Positions 43,557-54,858 of a DNA stretch of 64,000 nt are shown one piece after another. The number at the start of each line of letters is the position of its first letter. Positions within the stretch are counted from its first letter, which is position 1. Under the pieces are notes generated by a model. That model saw nothing but the letters and a program-made list of their open reading frames with translations. It ran no database searches and had not been told where the DNA came from. The position numbers and the translations under genes are program-made. The stretch is from Flavobacterium sp. HSC-61S13 (GTDB lineage Bacteria > Bacteroidota > Bacteroidia > Flavobacteriales > Flavobacteriaceae): NCBI RefSeq assembly GCF_024171535.1, contig NZ_JALJZV010000014.1, positions 31,965 to 95,964 on the forward strand. The letters are read 5' to 3'.

Positions 43557-44267
43557 TTAAAACTGCAATTTAGTCAACACCCAATTCTTGGTATCGATAA
43601 GTAATAATTCATTATGTAAGTGTGGTAAATTTAGAATCACTTTGAGGGTTTCGTGTGCCATCATCGTACCGATAATTCCAGTAAAAGTTCCTAAAACACC
43701 GTTTAAACTACAGTTTGGGACTCTTTTGGGATCTGGGGCTTCTGGGAAAACAGCTCTTAAATCTTTGGATCCATGATGGTTAAAAACCGCTAATTGACCA
43801 TCAAATCCCAAAATACTACCATATATTAAGGTCTTACCCAAATCAACACAGCTATCATTGACAAGATATCTCGTACTAAAATTGTCCGATCCATCAACGA
43901 TATAATCATAATTACTCAAAATAGATACAGTGTTTTCAGCAGTTAATTTTTCGTTATGGGTGTGTATAGTAATGTTTTCGTTGCAAGTTTTAAGTCGTTC
44001 TGTGGCGACCGTTGTTTTGTAACGGTTAACATCTTTTTCATGGTATAGTATTTGGCGATGCAAGTTGTGAATTTCGATGGTATCGAAATCAACGAGCCCT
44101 AATGTGCCCACGCCACTAGCAGCTAAGTATAAGGCGACTGGACAGCCTAATCCTCCAGCTCCAACGATCAAAACACGGGCTGTTTTGATTTTTGTTTGCC
44201 CCAATATACCTACCTCATCCATAGCCATTGGTCTGTTATAACGTAAAAAATCGGAAGTATTTATCAT
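43557..44267 (-). CDS. thiF: ThiF/MoeB-family adenylyltransferase (ThiS-activating)
   Basis: 236 residues from the ATG at 44267, which follows the thiH stop; the frame reaches an ATG at 44345 that would overlap thiH. It activates the C-terminal Gly-Gly of ThiS as acyl-adenylate. Motifs: LRYNRPM (residues 8-14), GAGGLGCPVA (36-45, ATP site), Asp and Arg of the FDTIEIHNLHRQ loop and YIVDGSDNFSTR. The zinc site of ThiF and MoeB is missing: the usual CxxC before FPE reads DLRA, and the protein stops before the second CxxC. The cysteine in VPNCSLNGVLG is retained. Last gene of the thiamine operon. Confidence 0.88.
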   Translation of the reverse strand: MINTSDFLRYNRPMAMDEVGILGQTKIKTARVLIVGAGGLGCPVALYLAASGVGTLGLVDFDTIEIHNLHRQILYHEKDVNRYKTTVATERLKTCNENITIHTHNEKLTAENTVSILSNYDYIVDGSDNFSTRYLVNDSCVDLGKTLIYGSILGFDGQLAVFNHHGSKDLRAVFPEAPDPKRVPNCSLNGVLGTFTGIIGTMMAHETLKVILNLPHLHNELLLIDTKNWVLTKLQF

Positions 44268-44304
44268 TTTATTTTGTGCTTCGTGTGAATTAAGAGTCTG
44301 TTGA

Positions 44305-45414
44305 TTATATAAAGGAGCGGTCCCAATCTTTCCATACAGGCTCATAGCCGTTGTTTTTTATTAAGGCAGCTATTTCGTGAGTGGATCTGTTATCACATAT
44401 TTCGAATTGTTCTAAGGATGTCTGATCTACTGCATACCCTCCGGGATTTGTTTTTGAACCGGCACTCATACTGGTAGTACCTAAACCGATGATGTGATTT
44501 CGCAACAGTTCACTTTCGCGGGTGGAAATAGATATTTCTAAATCTTCATTCCAAATTCTATAAGCGCAGATAAGTTGCACCAGATCTTTGTCGTGCATAA
44601 TAAAATTCGGTTCTACAGTTCCTTCAGCTGGGCGTAGTCGAGGAAAGGAGACCGAATATTTACTTTGCCAATAGGTTTTTTGTAAATAGTCGAGATGAAG
44701 TGCATTAAAGAAACTATCGGTACGCCAATCTTCTAGACCGAGTAAGACGCCCAGTCCCATTTTGTGTATACCTGCCGATCCAATGCGATCGGGGGTATCC
44801 AGACGGTATTCAAAATTAGATTTTTTACCCTTAGGATGGTATTTTTTATAGACGGCCTTATGATAGGTTTCTTGATAAACCAACACAGCATGTACACCGA
44901 GTTGATGCAACCGCCGGTATTCTTCGACTGACAACGGTTGTACTTCGATTGAAATATTGGAAAAAGTCGGTTTGATCAATCGAATGGCCTCTTCAAAGTA
45001 ATTGATGTTGACACTATAATTTGCTTCACCGGAGACCAACAAAATATGATCATACCCCTGTGATTTAATCGCGGCTATTTCCAAATTAATTTCCTGTGGA
45101 TTCAAGGTTTTTCTGGGAATGCGATTATCCATGCTGAAGCCGCAGTATGTACAAATATTTTGACATTCGTTGCTCAAATACATCGGAGCAAACATCTGTA
45201 TGGTTTTACCGAATCGCTTTTGGGTCAATTGTTGACTGATTTGCGCCAATTGTTCTAAAAATGGCTGGGCAGCAGGGGATAGTAATACCAAAAAATCATC
45301 GAGTGATTTTTTGGATTTATTTAGACTGTGCTGTACTTGTTCTGGTGTTGAAGAATAAATTTTATGTTGTATTTCTTCCCAGTCAAATTGTTCTAAAATT
45401 GTGGTGAAAGCCAT
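44305..45414 (-). CDS. thiH: 2-iminoacetate synthase (tyrosine lyase), radical SAM
   Basis: 369 residues from the ATG at 45414, one base after the thiG stop; a TTG at 45423 is less likely. ThiH cleaves tyrosine by radical SAM chemistry to dehydroglycine (2-iminoacetate) and p-cresol, supplying the thiazole nitrogen and carbon. The CX3CX2C cluster motif is at Cys84, Cys88 and Cys91 (NECQNICTYCGF). LLVSGEANYSV, YQETYHKAVYKKYHP, and the ending with TSMSAGSKTNPGGY are family marks. Use of ThiH rather than ThiO fits oxygen-poor growth. Confidence 0.95.
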   Translation of the reverse strand: MAFTTILEQFDWEEIQHKIYSSTPEQVQHSLNKSKKSLDDFLVLLSPAAQPFLEQLAQISQQLTQKRFGKTIQMFAPMYLSNECQNICTYCGFSMDNRIPRKTLNPQEINLEIAAIKSQGYDHILLVSGEANYSVNINYFEEAIRLIKPTFSNISIEVQPLSVEEYRRLHQLGVHAVLVYQETYHKAVYKKYHPKGKKSNFEYRLDTPDRIGSAGIHKMGLGVLLGLEDWRTDSFFNALHLDYLQKTYWQSKYSVSFPRLRPAEGTVEPNFIMHDKDLVQLICAYRIWNEDLEISISTRESELLRNHIIGLGTTSMSAGSKTNPGGYAVDQTSLEQFEICDNRSTHEIAALIKNNGYEPVWKDWDRSFI

Positions 45415-45415
45415 T

Positions 45416-46186
45416 TTAATCAAATAAAAATGAAGTTAAGGGACTTGAAGCATGGGCATAGTTTAGACGAGGTGCTAGTGTAGCATTAAAAGCTTGACGT
45501 CCAGCGATAACGGCCAAACGAAAGGCATTAGCCATGGCAACGGGATCCTTTGCTGCTGCTATGGCTGTGTTAACCAATACAGCATCTGCACCGATTTCCA
45601 TGGCTTTTGCAGCGTCGGAGGGGGAACCGATTCCCGCATCAACGATAACAGGTACTTTGCTATTTTCAATGATGATCTCCAAAAAGTCAAGAGTTCTCAA
45701 ACCTTTATTAGATCCGATGGGAGCGCCAAGGGGCATAACGGCCGCAGTTCCCACATCCTCCAAGCGTTTGCACAAAACGGGATCGGCATGTATATAAGGT
45801 AAGATGATAAAACCCAGTTTCGCTAGCGCTTCTGTGGCTATTAAGGTTTCGATAGGATCGGGTAATAGATATTTTGGATCTGGATGAATTTCTAATTTTA
45901 ACCAATTTGTTTCCATCGATTCTCGGGCCAATTGCGCAGCGAGTATGGCTTCTTTTGCATTACGCGCACCCGAAGTATTGGGAAGTAACGATATAGTGGG
46001 ATGTTGCAAATGTTGTAATAAATGGTCTTCTGGAACGGTTAAATCCAAACGTTTAAGGGCTACAGTGACCAATTGGCTTTGCGATTTTAAAATTGCCTCC
46101 TCCATCAATTGGGCAGAACCAAATTTACCCGTTCCTAAGAACAGTCTCGAAGTGAAAATCTTATCTTGAAAATTAAATGTTTCCAT
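45416..46186 (-). CDS. thiG: Thiazole synthase
   Basis: 256 residues. It makes the thiazole phosphate ring from deoxyxylulose phosphate, ThiS thiocarboxylate and dehydroglycine. The Schiff-base lysine is Lys97 in TNWLKLEI; other marks are [36 protein letters not shown] and [29 protein letters not shown]. It overlaps thiE by 14 bases and is one base from thiH, so translation is probably coupled; ThiG and ThiH act as a complex. Confidence 0.97.
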   Translation of the reverse strand: METFNFQDKIFTSRLFLGTGKFGSAQLMEEAILKSQSQLVTVALKRLDLTVPEDHLLQHLQHPTISLLPNTSGARNAKEAILAAQLARESMETNWLKLEIHPDPKYLLPDPIETLIATEALAKLGFIILPYIHADPVLCKRLEDVGTAAVMPLGAPIGSNKGLRTLDFLEIIIENSKVPVIVDAGIGSPSDAAKAMEIGADAVLVNTAIAAAKDPVAMANAFRLAVIAGRQAFNATLAPRLNYAHASSPLTSFLFD

Positions 46187-46802
46187 GAAGTATATTATTA
46201 AGCGTTAAAACGGTTCGTTTTTTATCGTTGGAATTGTTTATTAAGGTAGAAAATGCCATTCCATGTACTCCACATTGGAGCAGTTCGTCGATATCGTTAA
46301 GTTGAATGCCTCCAATAGCAATTATCGGTGTTGTTAAATTCATTCGAGCACATTCGGACAATAAAATTTTATAGTTCGCGATGCCTAGTAAGGGATCTAA
46401 TTCTCGTTTAGTTGCTGTAAAACGATAAGGCCCTAACCCGATATAATCACAACCCTCTCGGTTTCTCTGTATCACATGTTCCAAGGTATTGGCTGTTCCT
46501 CCAATAATTTTATCCGGCAAATGCTTTCTCGCAACTGCGATAGCAGTATCCGACAAGCCTAAGTGAACCCCGTGGGCATCGAGGGCTAACGCAATATCAA
46601 TATGGTCATTGATAATCAGAGTAGCATGATAGGGTTCACACAGTTCTTTTACCTTTTCTGCCGTGTGACAACGCTGTCGGTGTTCGGCATTTTTAAAACG
46701 AAACTGTATGCAGTTAAGACCTGCATCCAAGGCTGATTGAATGTTGTAAAGTTGAATTTGTTCGGTGTCTCCATCCGAAATATAATGCGATTTAGCTATC
46801 AT
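46173..46802 (-). CDS. thiE: Thiamine phosphate synthase
   Basis: 209 residues. It joins HMP pyrophosphate with thiazole phosphate to give thiamine phosphate. The family motifs are complete: [41 protein letters not shown] and [12 protein letters not shown]. It overlaps thiD by 11 bases and thiG by 14. This is the likely true synthase of the two ThiE-like genes in the operon. Confidence 0.93.
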   Translation of the reverse strand: MIAKSHYISDGDTEQIQLYNIQSALDAGLNCIQFRFKNAEHRQRCHTAEKVKELCEPYHATLIINDHIDIALALDAHGVHLGLSDTAIAVARKHLPDKIIGGTANTLEHVIQRNREGCDYIGLGPYRFTATKRELDPLLGIANYKILLSECARMNLTTPIIAIGGIQLNDIDELLQCGVHGMAFSTLINNSNDKKRTVLTLNNILHGNI

Positions 46803-47547
46803 GATAACCTAATAAAGAGGGGTTTGATTGTAAAAATTTCTCGACATATAATTTTCCATTAAAACAGGCTTGTTGCATCGACAGCCCTTTTGCAAGTTCA
46901 GCGGTAATAGCGGCAGAAAGTACGCAGCCAGAACCGTGTTTTTCGTATACTTTAGCTTCCGTAGGAGGTAAGTATTCAATTTTGTGATCACTAATGATAT
47001 AATCCAGTCCTCGGGCTGTTTGATGATGACCTCCTTTGAGCAGTATTGTTGTATAAACACTAAGTGCTTTTGCCTTTTCAATTGGATCGGTGTATTCGCT
47101 GACCAAAGTTTGTATTTCGTTTATATTCGGGGTTAATAAATCAATATCTTCTAGGATTTGATAGAGCATATCCGAAGCCATTGCATCGACAAAAGAAAAG
47201 TTTGTCGTAGATTTTAAAACGGGATCCCAAATAATTTTGACTGTTGGTTTTACTTTTTTAATCTGTTTAACAAGTGTATATACAAAGTGATAATTGGGGG
47301 TTATTCCTATTTTAACCGCTTGGATATCGAAGGAATTCAACATATAGTCCAAGCTCAAAACAACGCTCTCTAGTGGTAGCCATGTTAGTGAAATAAAGGC
47401 GTCATCCGATTGTAGGGTATTGGCTGTTAGTAGCGCTAAGCCATAAGTATTCAGGCATTCAAAGGTCTTACAATCTGCCAGAACCCCGGCACCACCACTT
47501 GGATCAAATCCAGCAATACTCAATACTATGGGGCGAATTGTTGACAT
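46792..47547 (-). CDS. thiD: Hydroxymethylpyrimidine / phosphomethylpyrimidine kinase
   Basis: 251 residues of the ribokinase fold. It phosphorylates HMP and HMP phosphate to HMP pyrophosphate. Seen are SIAGFDPSGGAGVLADCKTF (10-29), WDPVLKSTT, LLTPNINE, LLKGGHHQT and the anion-hole/catalytic motif KHGSGCVLSAAITAEL. It overlaps its neighbours on both sides (22 bases with the upstream gene). Confidence 0.95.
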   Translation of the reverse strand: MSTIRPIVLSIAGFDPSGGAGVLADCKTFECLNTYGLALLTANTLQSDDAFISLTWLPLESVVLSLDYMLNSFDIQAVKIGITPNYHFVYTLVKQIKKVKPTVKIIWDPVLKSTTNFSFVDAMASDMLYQILEDIDLLTPNINEIQTLVSEYTDPIEKAKALSVYTTILLKGGHHQTARGLDYIISDHKIEYLPPTEAKVYEKHGSGCVLSAAITAELAKGLSMQQACFNGKLYVEKFLQSNPSLLGYHDS

Positions 47548-48104
47548 ATTTTAAAATTATTATATCCCTGTTCCGTGTTCCAAATAGTTCCTAATAAGGC
47601 AATATCATCGAAAGTGTCGGGAAGTAGGGATTGGATGGTTAAAGGAGTGATGCCTCCTAAAGCAATGAGTTTTGTATGGTAGTTGCTGCGCTTTGCTAAT
47701 TCTAGTTTCCAGTTGGTATTGACTTGGTAATTGGCTTTGGAAATGCTTGGATAAATCGGGCTGATAAAGGCTTTTTTAAAATCACTGCTTAAGCTGTTAA
47801 ACTCTGCTATGGAATGTGTTGAAGTAGAAAGACTAAGCGATTTAAAATCGGAGGGATCTAATTGACTTCGCAGAGCAGTATTCCAATGAATTTGATGAAT
47901 ATTAAAGTAATTGGTCAAGGAAAAATGCTGATGCAACACAATTTTAGAGTGATTTTCCAATCCGATTTTTGCCAGCAATTGGCTCAGTTGAACAGCATCC
48001 AAATGGGGTTTACGCAAATGCAAACAGCTCAATCCCGCTGAGAAAAGTTGATTGATGCGTGTGATTTCGTTGGGCACTGCCGTCGGATTGGAAATGACTA
48101 TCAT
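47526..48104 (-). CDS. ThiE-like protein, probably TenI-type thiazole tautomerase
   Basis: 192 residues with the same TIM-barrel family as ThiE, but core synthase motifs are changed: the start region reads LHLRKPH, LIINDH is replaced by IVLHQHFSL, VHLG by IHWN, and the phosphate site is ISPIYPSISKANY ... LIALGGITPLTIQ. Such diverged copies are often TenI, which aromatises the thiazole tautomer made by ThiG. Two ThiE-family genes in one operon are common in Bacteroidetes. A second, weaker ThiE is possible. Confidence 0.82.
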   Translation of the reverse strand: MIVISNPTAVPNEITRINQLFSAGLSCLHLRKPHLDAVQLSQLLAKIGLENHSKIVLHQHFSLTNYFNIHQIHWNTALRSQLDPSDFKSLSLSTSTHSIAEFNSLSSDFKKAFISPIYPSISKANYQVNTNWKLELAKRSNYHTKLIALGGITPLTIQSLLPDTFDDIALLGTIWNTEQGYNNFKICQQFAP

Positions 48105-48109
48105 GATTT

Positions 48110-49936
<1,827 letters not shown>

Positions 49937-49978
49937 TTATAAAGTTTGTGGTGAATAATTAGACTTGTAAAATGGAAT

Positions 49979-50185
49979 TTAACCGCCTTGGGAGGCCGTT
50001 ATAATGAGAATTGAACTCCCTGGCTGTAAAAAATACGTAGCCCAAAGATTTTTGGGAATTACTCGATGGTCTACGGCGACCGCAATTCCCGTGTAGTCAG
50101 CAGAATTTTCAATAACCAGAAGATCCTGGATACTGAGCGTTGTTACTTGATACGTTTTCGTTTGATTGTTGATTTGCAGTTCCAT
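49979..50185 (-). CDS. thiS: Sulfur carrier protein ThiS
   Basis: 68 residues with the ubiquitin-like fold and the obligatory C-terminal Gly-Gly (IITASQGG), which ThiF adenylates and which is turned into a thiocarboxylate as sulfur donor for the thiazole. The start MELQINNQTKTY fits. First gene of the operon, just after the TPP riboswitch. Confidence 0.95.
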   Translation of the reverse strand: MELQINNQTKTYQVTTLSIQDLLVIENSADYTGIAVAVDHRVIPKNLWATYFLQPGSSILIITASQGG

Positions 50186-50251
50186 TCCATTTTAGATTAA
50201 GGTATCACTTTAGGAATGGCTACAATTCGTGTGTATACACGAATGAAGTCA

Positions 50252-50342
50252 TCTTACTTTTTCCTACGCTAGTGTGATCTAGATCAGGTTCAAAGGGTAA
50301 AATCTCAGCCCACATTTCTGTAGACACCCCTAAAGCTTGAGG
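50252..50342 (-). promoter_or_regulatory. TPP (THI-box) riboswitch of the thiamine operon
   Basis: Read on the minus strand: AGGGGTGTC, then GGCTGAGATT (pyrimidine-sensor arm; CTGAGA complement at 50303-50308), then GAACCTGATCTAGATCA and CACTAGCGTAGGAA (pyrophosphate arm, 50261-50291). All conserved THI-box blocks are present in order. It starts at the predicted transcription start and ends 66 bases before thiS, so thiamine pyrophosphate should switch off the whole operon. Confidence 0.96.
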
Positions 50343-50372
50343 CAAATATACTTAAATAATCAGATTATCAAA
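50343..50372 (-). promoter_or_regulatory. Promoter of the thiamine operon
   Basis: On the minus strand TTTG (50372-50369), an 18-base gap and TATATTTG (50350-50343) give an exact Bacteroidetes promoter. The start would fall at about 50339, so the riboswitch is the first part of the transcript. Confidence 0.75.
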
Positions 50373-50666
50373 GAAGAATTATTTTATTAAGTTTTATAAA
50401 AAACCAAAATTTGAAGTAGTCACGTTTTTGACACTGTTGCTCTAAATAATTGATTTTCTCGAAGCTTTTTTTAAAATTTAACAGTAATTAAGTGTTTTTT
50501 AGTAAAATGACACTTATAAGTGGTTTGTTTAATTTCATTATTTACATATTTTTATTAAAATAAGGCTATTGTTAAAGATTAGTTGGTGTTTGTGTTGTGA
50601 AATATAAAACCGCTGCTTTAAGCGTGCTTTATAGTAAATGTTTTTTTAACCAAAAATTTTAAACTT
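50373..50666. other. AT-rich intergenic region
   Basis: About 290 bases of AT-rich sequence between the thiamine promoter and the lipoprotein gene. I see no ORF or RNA gene. Confidence 0.5.
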
Positions 50667-51683
50667 ATGAAAAAAGTATTTTTAATGTTGATGACCATGT
50701 CGCTGATGTTTTCCTCATGTAACTCAGACTCCAGCGATTCAACAGATCAAGGCGTAGATCGCTTAGAAGCGGCAACCAGTTCTAATCTAAAAAAACTTAG
50801 AGCACAAGCTTTATCAGACATCAATACTGGTGGTAAGGTCTATTATAGCTCAAGTAAAGGGGCTGTTTTTTATTCAAAATCAAAATCACATATTATCATT
50901 CCGGCTCATGCCATTACCACGAAAAATGGAAAGGTTATTGACGGAGAGATCGAAATCGATTTTATTGAGATTTTTACCAAAGAAAAAATGGTAGTGACCA
51001 ACAAACCTACCATGTCAAAGGACTCTAAAGGCACCAAGGATTTGTTGGTTACTGGTGGTGAGTTCTATTTGGATATTAAATATAAAGATGAACAGGTGGA
51101 AATCGTAAAGCCCATCCAAGTTAATATAGATACTTCCAATTCAAAAGCTGATCCAAATGGAATGTCTCTGTGGTCTGGAGATATTGATGAGAATGATAAT
51201 TTGACGTGGGATACTGCACCGAAAGATCAAGTGAGTTTTGGTGATGATGGCGTGGTATTTAATACTAAGACAGGCTCGCAGTTTTATAATGTTTTTATAA
51301 AGATTACTATTAATTTAGGTTGGACCAATATTGATAAAATACTAGTCAAGAATGGCCCTAGAACTACAGTCCATGTACAAGTGCCTCTTGCTTTTAATTA
51401 TACGAATTCCGCTGTATATATAATAGTCAGAGGAGAGAATAATGTGCTTTTTCAGTTGTCTAGTTTTGATTTTTCTAACAATGCCTTCGGCGATAATGAT
51501 GCGATTTTACCAGAGGGATTAGATTGCTATATCGTCTTTACTGGCGAGCACAATGGGAATTATGTTTACAGTATTATCCCAACCACACTTCAAAGTAATG
51601 CGTTTTATACGATACCTAGTAGTAGTTTAATTACAACGACTAACTACCGACAATTGGAAGCCGCTATAGAAGCTTTGCCCTAA
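50667..51683 (+). CDS. Hypothetical lipoprotein
   Basis: 338 residues, not recognised. Lipoprotein signal MKKVFLMLMTMSLMFSSC (acylated Cys18), then a Ser/Asp-rich linker. The body is beta-rich (IIIPAHAITTKNGKVIDGEI, EIDFIEIFTKEKMVVTNKPT), a pattern seen in Bacteroidetes surface lipoproteins with Ig- or ZU5-like domains. The stretch AHAI...GEIEIDFIEI resembles ZU5-type domains. It is probably exposed on the outer membrane and monocistronic, with a terminator after it. Confidence 0.7.
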   Translation: MKKVFLMLMTMSLMFSSCNSDSSDSTDQGVDRLEAATSSNLKKLRAQALSDINTGGKVYYSSSKGAVFYSKSKSHIIIPAHAITTKNGKVIDGEIEIDFIEIFTKEKMVVTNKPTMSKDSKGTKDLLVTGGEFYLDIKYKDEQVEIVKPIQVNIDTSNSKADPNGMSLWSGDIDENDNLTWDTAPKDQVSFGDDGVVFNTKTGSQFYNVFIKITINLGWTNIDKILVKNGPRTTVHVQVPLAFNYTNSAVYIIVRGENNVLFQLSSFDFSNNAFGDNDAILPEGLDCYIVFTGEHNGNYVYSIIPTTLQSNAFYTIPSSSLITTTNYRQLEAAIEALP

Positions 51684-51704
51684 AAAAGTGTTTTTAAGAT
51701 TTTT

Positions 51705-51742
51705 AAAAAATGCATTCATCCTAAAGGTGAGTGCATTTTTGC
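51705..51742 (+). terminator. Terminator after the lipoprotein gene
   Basis: Stem AAAAATGCATTCA (51706-51718) with TGAGTGCATTTTT (51728-51740), one G-T pair, followed by T. Confidence 0.75.
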
Positions 51743-52057
51743 TTATTAATAAAACCATTATGAGTTTACTATTTGTAGTAGTGGGTGCTAAAATCATACT
51801 GGAATGATTAATAATGCATCGTGTAAGTTAAATACATTGTATTCATATATTTTACTATGCTTAAGTCTGCATTTGCGCAAATCCATAAACGAGCAATGTT
51901 TGAAATTTCATAATGTAAAGTGAAACTTTCTTGAGTAGTCGATTCTAATTGAATTATATTACTGAAATTTGTTCTTTTAAAATAAGGTATTTTATTTTTC
52001 TTCATCCTCGCTAAAGAGCTTATTTAGCTAAGTTCGTTTTACTAGCGTTTATTAATA
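51743..52057. other. Intergenic region before the EamA gene
   Basis: 315 bases. A 65-codon frame on the minus strand (51808-52005, starting MKKNKIPYFKRT) is present but shows no family resemblance and no promoter, so I do not call it a gene. Nothing else was seen. Confidence 0.45.
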
Positions 52058-52906
52058 ATGTCGTCAATGAAAAAAACAAATAGTGCCGTTTCTGCAGCCT
52101 TATTATCGATGGTTTGCGTCCAAGGTGGCGCGTCCATAGCCAAGCAACTTTTTCCAGCTGTGGGAGCTATAGGAACCAGTACATTGAGAATTGGTTTGTC
52201 TGCAATTATATTGACGCTTATCAATCGTCCTAAATTTTTTAGTTTCACCAAAAAACAGTGGTTATACAGTGCTATGTATGGCATTGCTATTGCGGCTATG
52301 AACCTGATTTTTTATATGGCGATACAACGAATCCCTTTGGGTCTAGGTGTAACGGTAGAATTTATTGGACCTTTGTTTTTAGCCTTGTCCTTGTCGAGAA
52401 GGTGGATGGATGTGGTTTGGGCATTACTCGCTGGGTTAGGGATTCTATTTATAGTGCCTTGGCAGAGTAACGATGTGGATTTGTTGGGATTGTTTCTCGC
52501 TTTCCTTGCAGGAGCTTTTTGGGCAGCATACATCGTGATGGGGGGGAAGGTAGGTTCAGTTATGGAAGGTAAAGATGCGGTGACCACGGGAATGTTATTC
52601 GCGGCATTGCTAATCTTACCTTTCGCCATTTGGGATGGTGCCGTGTTTAATTTAACACCCGTACTTTTCTTAAAAGGTTTGGGAGTAGCGGTCTTATCCA
52701 GTGCGTTACCTTTTTCATTAGATATGGTTGCCTTAAAACGACTTCCTGCCAAAACTTTTAGCGTATTGACTAGTATGCAACCCGCTTTTGCCGCTTTCTC
52801 TGGTTTGATTTTTTTATCAGAACAGCTGACTCTTATGCAATGGGTGTCGATAGCTTGCGTGATATCCGCAAGTATTGGGGCTACGGTTTTTAGTAAACAA
52901 AAGTAA
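52058..52906 (+). CDS. EamA/DMT-family transporter (RhtA-like)
   Basis: 282 residues with ten hydrophobic helices in two EamA halves. Marks of the RhtA branch: CVQGGASIAKQLFPAVGAIG, RIGLSAIIL, RIPLGLGVTVEFIGPLFLAL, and LPFSLDMVALKRLPAKTFSV then PAFAAFSGLIFLSEQL. RhtA exports threonine and homoserine; the substrate here is unproven. It is alone, with no regulator beside it. Confidence 0.88.
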   Translation: MSSMKKTNSAVSAALLSMVCVQGGASIAKQLFPAVGAIGTSTLRIGLSAIILTLINRPKFFSFTKKQWLYSAMYGIAIAAMNLIFYMAIQRIPLGLGVTVEFIGPLFLALSLSRRWMDVVWALLAGLGILFIVPWQSNDVDLLGLFLAFLAGAFWAAYIVMGGKVGSVMEGKDAVTTGMLFAALLILPFAIWDGAVFNLTPVLFLKGLGVAVLSSALPFSLDMVALKRLPAKTFSVLTSMQPAFAAFSGLIFLSEQLTLMQWVSIACVISASIGATVFSKQK

Positions 52907-53026
52907 TTTCACTACTTATAAAGACTCCATATTAGCTCTAAGGCCTTTTAATTAAGGCTTATTTAGCTTTTTTTTCAAAGTTGAAAATAAATTATTGCTT
53001 AAATTGCACTATTAAAATTTGAATTC

Positions 53027-54802
53027 ATGAAACATATAGAAAAGTTAGCGGCCATTCGCGAACTAATGACTAAAAATAATATTGACGCGTATATTATTCC
53101 GTCTTCAGATCCACATATTAGTGAATATTTACCAGCGCATTATCGTTGTATTTCGTGGATTTCTGGATTTACAGGTTCAGCCGGAACATTAATGATTACT
53201 CAAGATTTCGCTGGATTATGGACGGATTCTCGTTATTTTGTTCAAGCAAAACAGCAATTAGACGGTTCGGGTTTTGAATTGGTTAAACTTAAAGTACAAC
53301 ATGCACCGGAATATGTGGTGTGGTTAACTGAAAAATTATCAGCTGGGCAAACCATTGCCTTTGATGGTAATTTAGCTTCGTTGATGGTTGCCAATACTGT
53401 GAAAAGTCTTTTAGAACCCCTGGGGATGAAAGTTGATGGACATGTTGATTTGTTGAGTCCATTATGGGAAGGTAGACCGAGTTTGCCGATGAATCCTGCT
53501 TATCTATTAACGCTGGCAGATACGGGAATGTCGACTTCGGAAAAATTAGCTGCAGTTCGTACAGAAATGAATAAACTTCATGCAGAAGCACATTTGATTT
53601 CTTCGTTAGACGACTTAGCTTGGTTGTTAAATATTCGCGGGACGGATGTAAACTGCAATCCTGTAGTGTTGGGTTTTGTGTATTTAACTCAAAAAGAAGC
53701 CGTTTTATATATTGCAGCAGGTAAGTTGTCGGATACTGCTATAGCAGAATTAAACGAATATGGTGTAAGCGTTAAATCGTATGAATCGATTTACAGTACC
53801 ATCAACTCTTTGACAGTATCTAGTATATTGGTTGATCCAAAACGTACTTGTTTTGCTATTTATGACGCGATTCCGACTGCTTTAAATATTATTGAGGAGT
53901 TAAATCCTTCTACTTTATTGAAGGCTGTCAAAAATCAGGTTGAGTTAGATCATATTCGCCAAACCATGATTAATGATGGAGTAGCGATGACTAGGTTTTT
54001 TAAATGGGTAGAGGAACATGTAGCTGAAGGTAATTTATCTGAAGTTTCAATAGCTGAAAAGTTGTTATCATTCCGTCAAGAACAACCGGGATTTAAAGAT
54101 ATCTCATTTGGAACCATTGCTGGATATAAAGATCACGGTGCTTTGCCACATTATTCAGCGGATGAGGATTCTAACTATATGTTAGAACCGAGAAGTTTAT
54201 TATTGGTAGACTCTGGAGGTCAATATTTAACGGGTACTACAGATATTACTCGTGTGATTTCTTTAGGAGAAATGACGCAAGAAGAAAAAGAAGACTATAC
54301 CGTTGTTTTAAAAGGAACCATAGAGGGTTCGACAGCTGTTTTTACAAAAGGTACTCGTGGTTATCAAATAGATGCCATTACACGTCGCCCTATTTGGGCC
54401 ACTAAACGCAACTACAACCACGGAACAGGACATGGAGTTGGTTTCTTTTTAAATGTTCATGAAGGCCCCCATACATTCAATGGTGCCGCAGTGGATATAC
54501 CCATATTAAGCGGTATGGTATCGTCTATTGAACCAGGCTTATACAGAGAAGGTAAACACGGAATTCGCATTGAAAACCTTGTGTTGTCTAAAGATCTTGA
54601 GAGTAACCAATTCGGTGACTTTATGGATTTTGAAACTTTGACTATCTGTTATATAGATACCAGTTTAGTTGAAAAGACCTTGCTTCATCAAGAGCACGTA
54701 GATTGGTTAAATAATTATAATCAATGGGTGTTCGAAAAACTGGCTCCAAAATTAAGTGAAGAAGATAAAACTTGGTTGCGCTTAAAAACGAAAGCAATCT
54801 AA
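53027..54802 (+). CDS. Xaa-Pro aminopeptidase (aminopeptidase P, M24B)
   Basis: 591 residues, the three-domain long form like eukaryotic cytosolic APP. It removes N-terminal residues preceding proline, in the cytoplasm (no signal peptide). Two creatinase-like N-terminal domains precede the pita-bread domain. Metal ligands: Asp395 and Asp406 (VDSGGQYLTGTTDITR), His469 (HGTGHGVGFFLN), Glu502 (SIEPGLY) and Glu516 (RIENLV). Their spacing (11, 63, 33, 14) nearly equals that of the human enzyme. A strong terminator follows. Confidence 0.95.
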   Translation: MKHIEKLAAIRELMTKNNIDAYIIPSSDPHISEYLPAHYRCISWISGFTGSAGTLMITQDFAGLWTDSRYFVQAKQQLDGSGFELVKLKVQHAPEYVVWLTEKLSAGQTIAFDGNLASLMVANTVKSLLEPLGMKVDGHVDLLSPLWEGRPSLPMNPAYLLTLADTGMSTSEKLAAVRTEMNKLHAEAHLISSLDDLAWLLNIRGTDVNCNPVVLGFVYLTQKEAVLYIAAGKLSDTAIAELNEYGVSVKSYESIYSTINSLTVSSILVDPKRTCFAIYDAIPTALNIIEELNPSTLLKAVKNQVELDHIRQTMINDGVAMTRFFKWVEEHVAEGNLSEVSIAEKLLSFRQEQPGFKDISFGTIAGYKDHGALPHYSADEDSNYMLEPRSLLLVDSGGQYLTGTTDITRVISLGEMTQEEKEDYTVVLKGTIEGSTAVFTKGTRGYQIDAITRRPIWATKRNYNHGTGHGVGFFLNVHEGPHTFNGAAVDIPILSGMVSSIEPGLYREGKHGIRIENLVLSKDLESNQFGDFMDFETLTICYIDTSLVEKTLLHQEHVDWLNNYNQWVFEKLAPKLSEEDKTWLRLKTKAI

Positions 54803-54821
54803 GGGTTTCAGTATAATTTTT

Positions 54822-54858
54822 AAAAACTTCCTGAAGGTATTTTCAGGAAGTTTTTTTT
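54822..54858 (+). terminator. Terminator after the aminopeptidase P gene
   Basis: Stem AAAACTTCCTGAA (54823-54835) with TTCAGGAAGTTTT (54842-54854), then TTTT. Confidence 0.85.

Noticed and set aside
44268..44345. Longer thiF start overlapping thiH by 41 bases
   Set aside because: The ATG at 44267 gives the normal ThiF N-terminus (FLRYNRPM near the start) and avoids the overlap.
51808..52005. 65-codon minus-strand frame starting MKKNKIPYFKRT
   Set aside because: No recognisable domain, no promoter or terminator; coding cannot be supported without conservation data.
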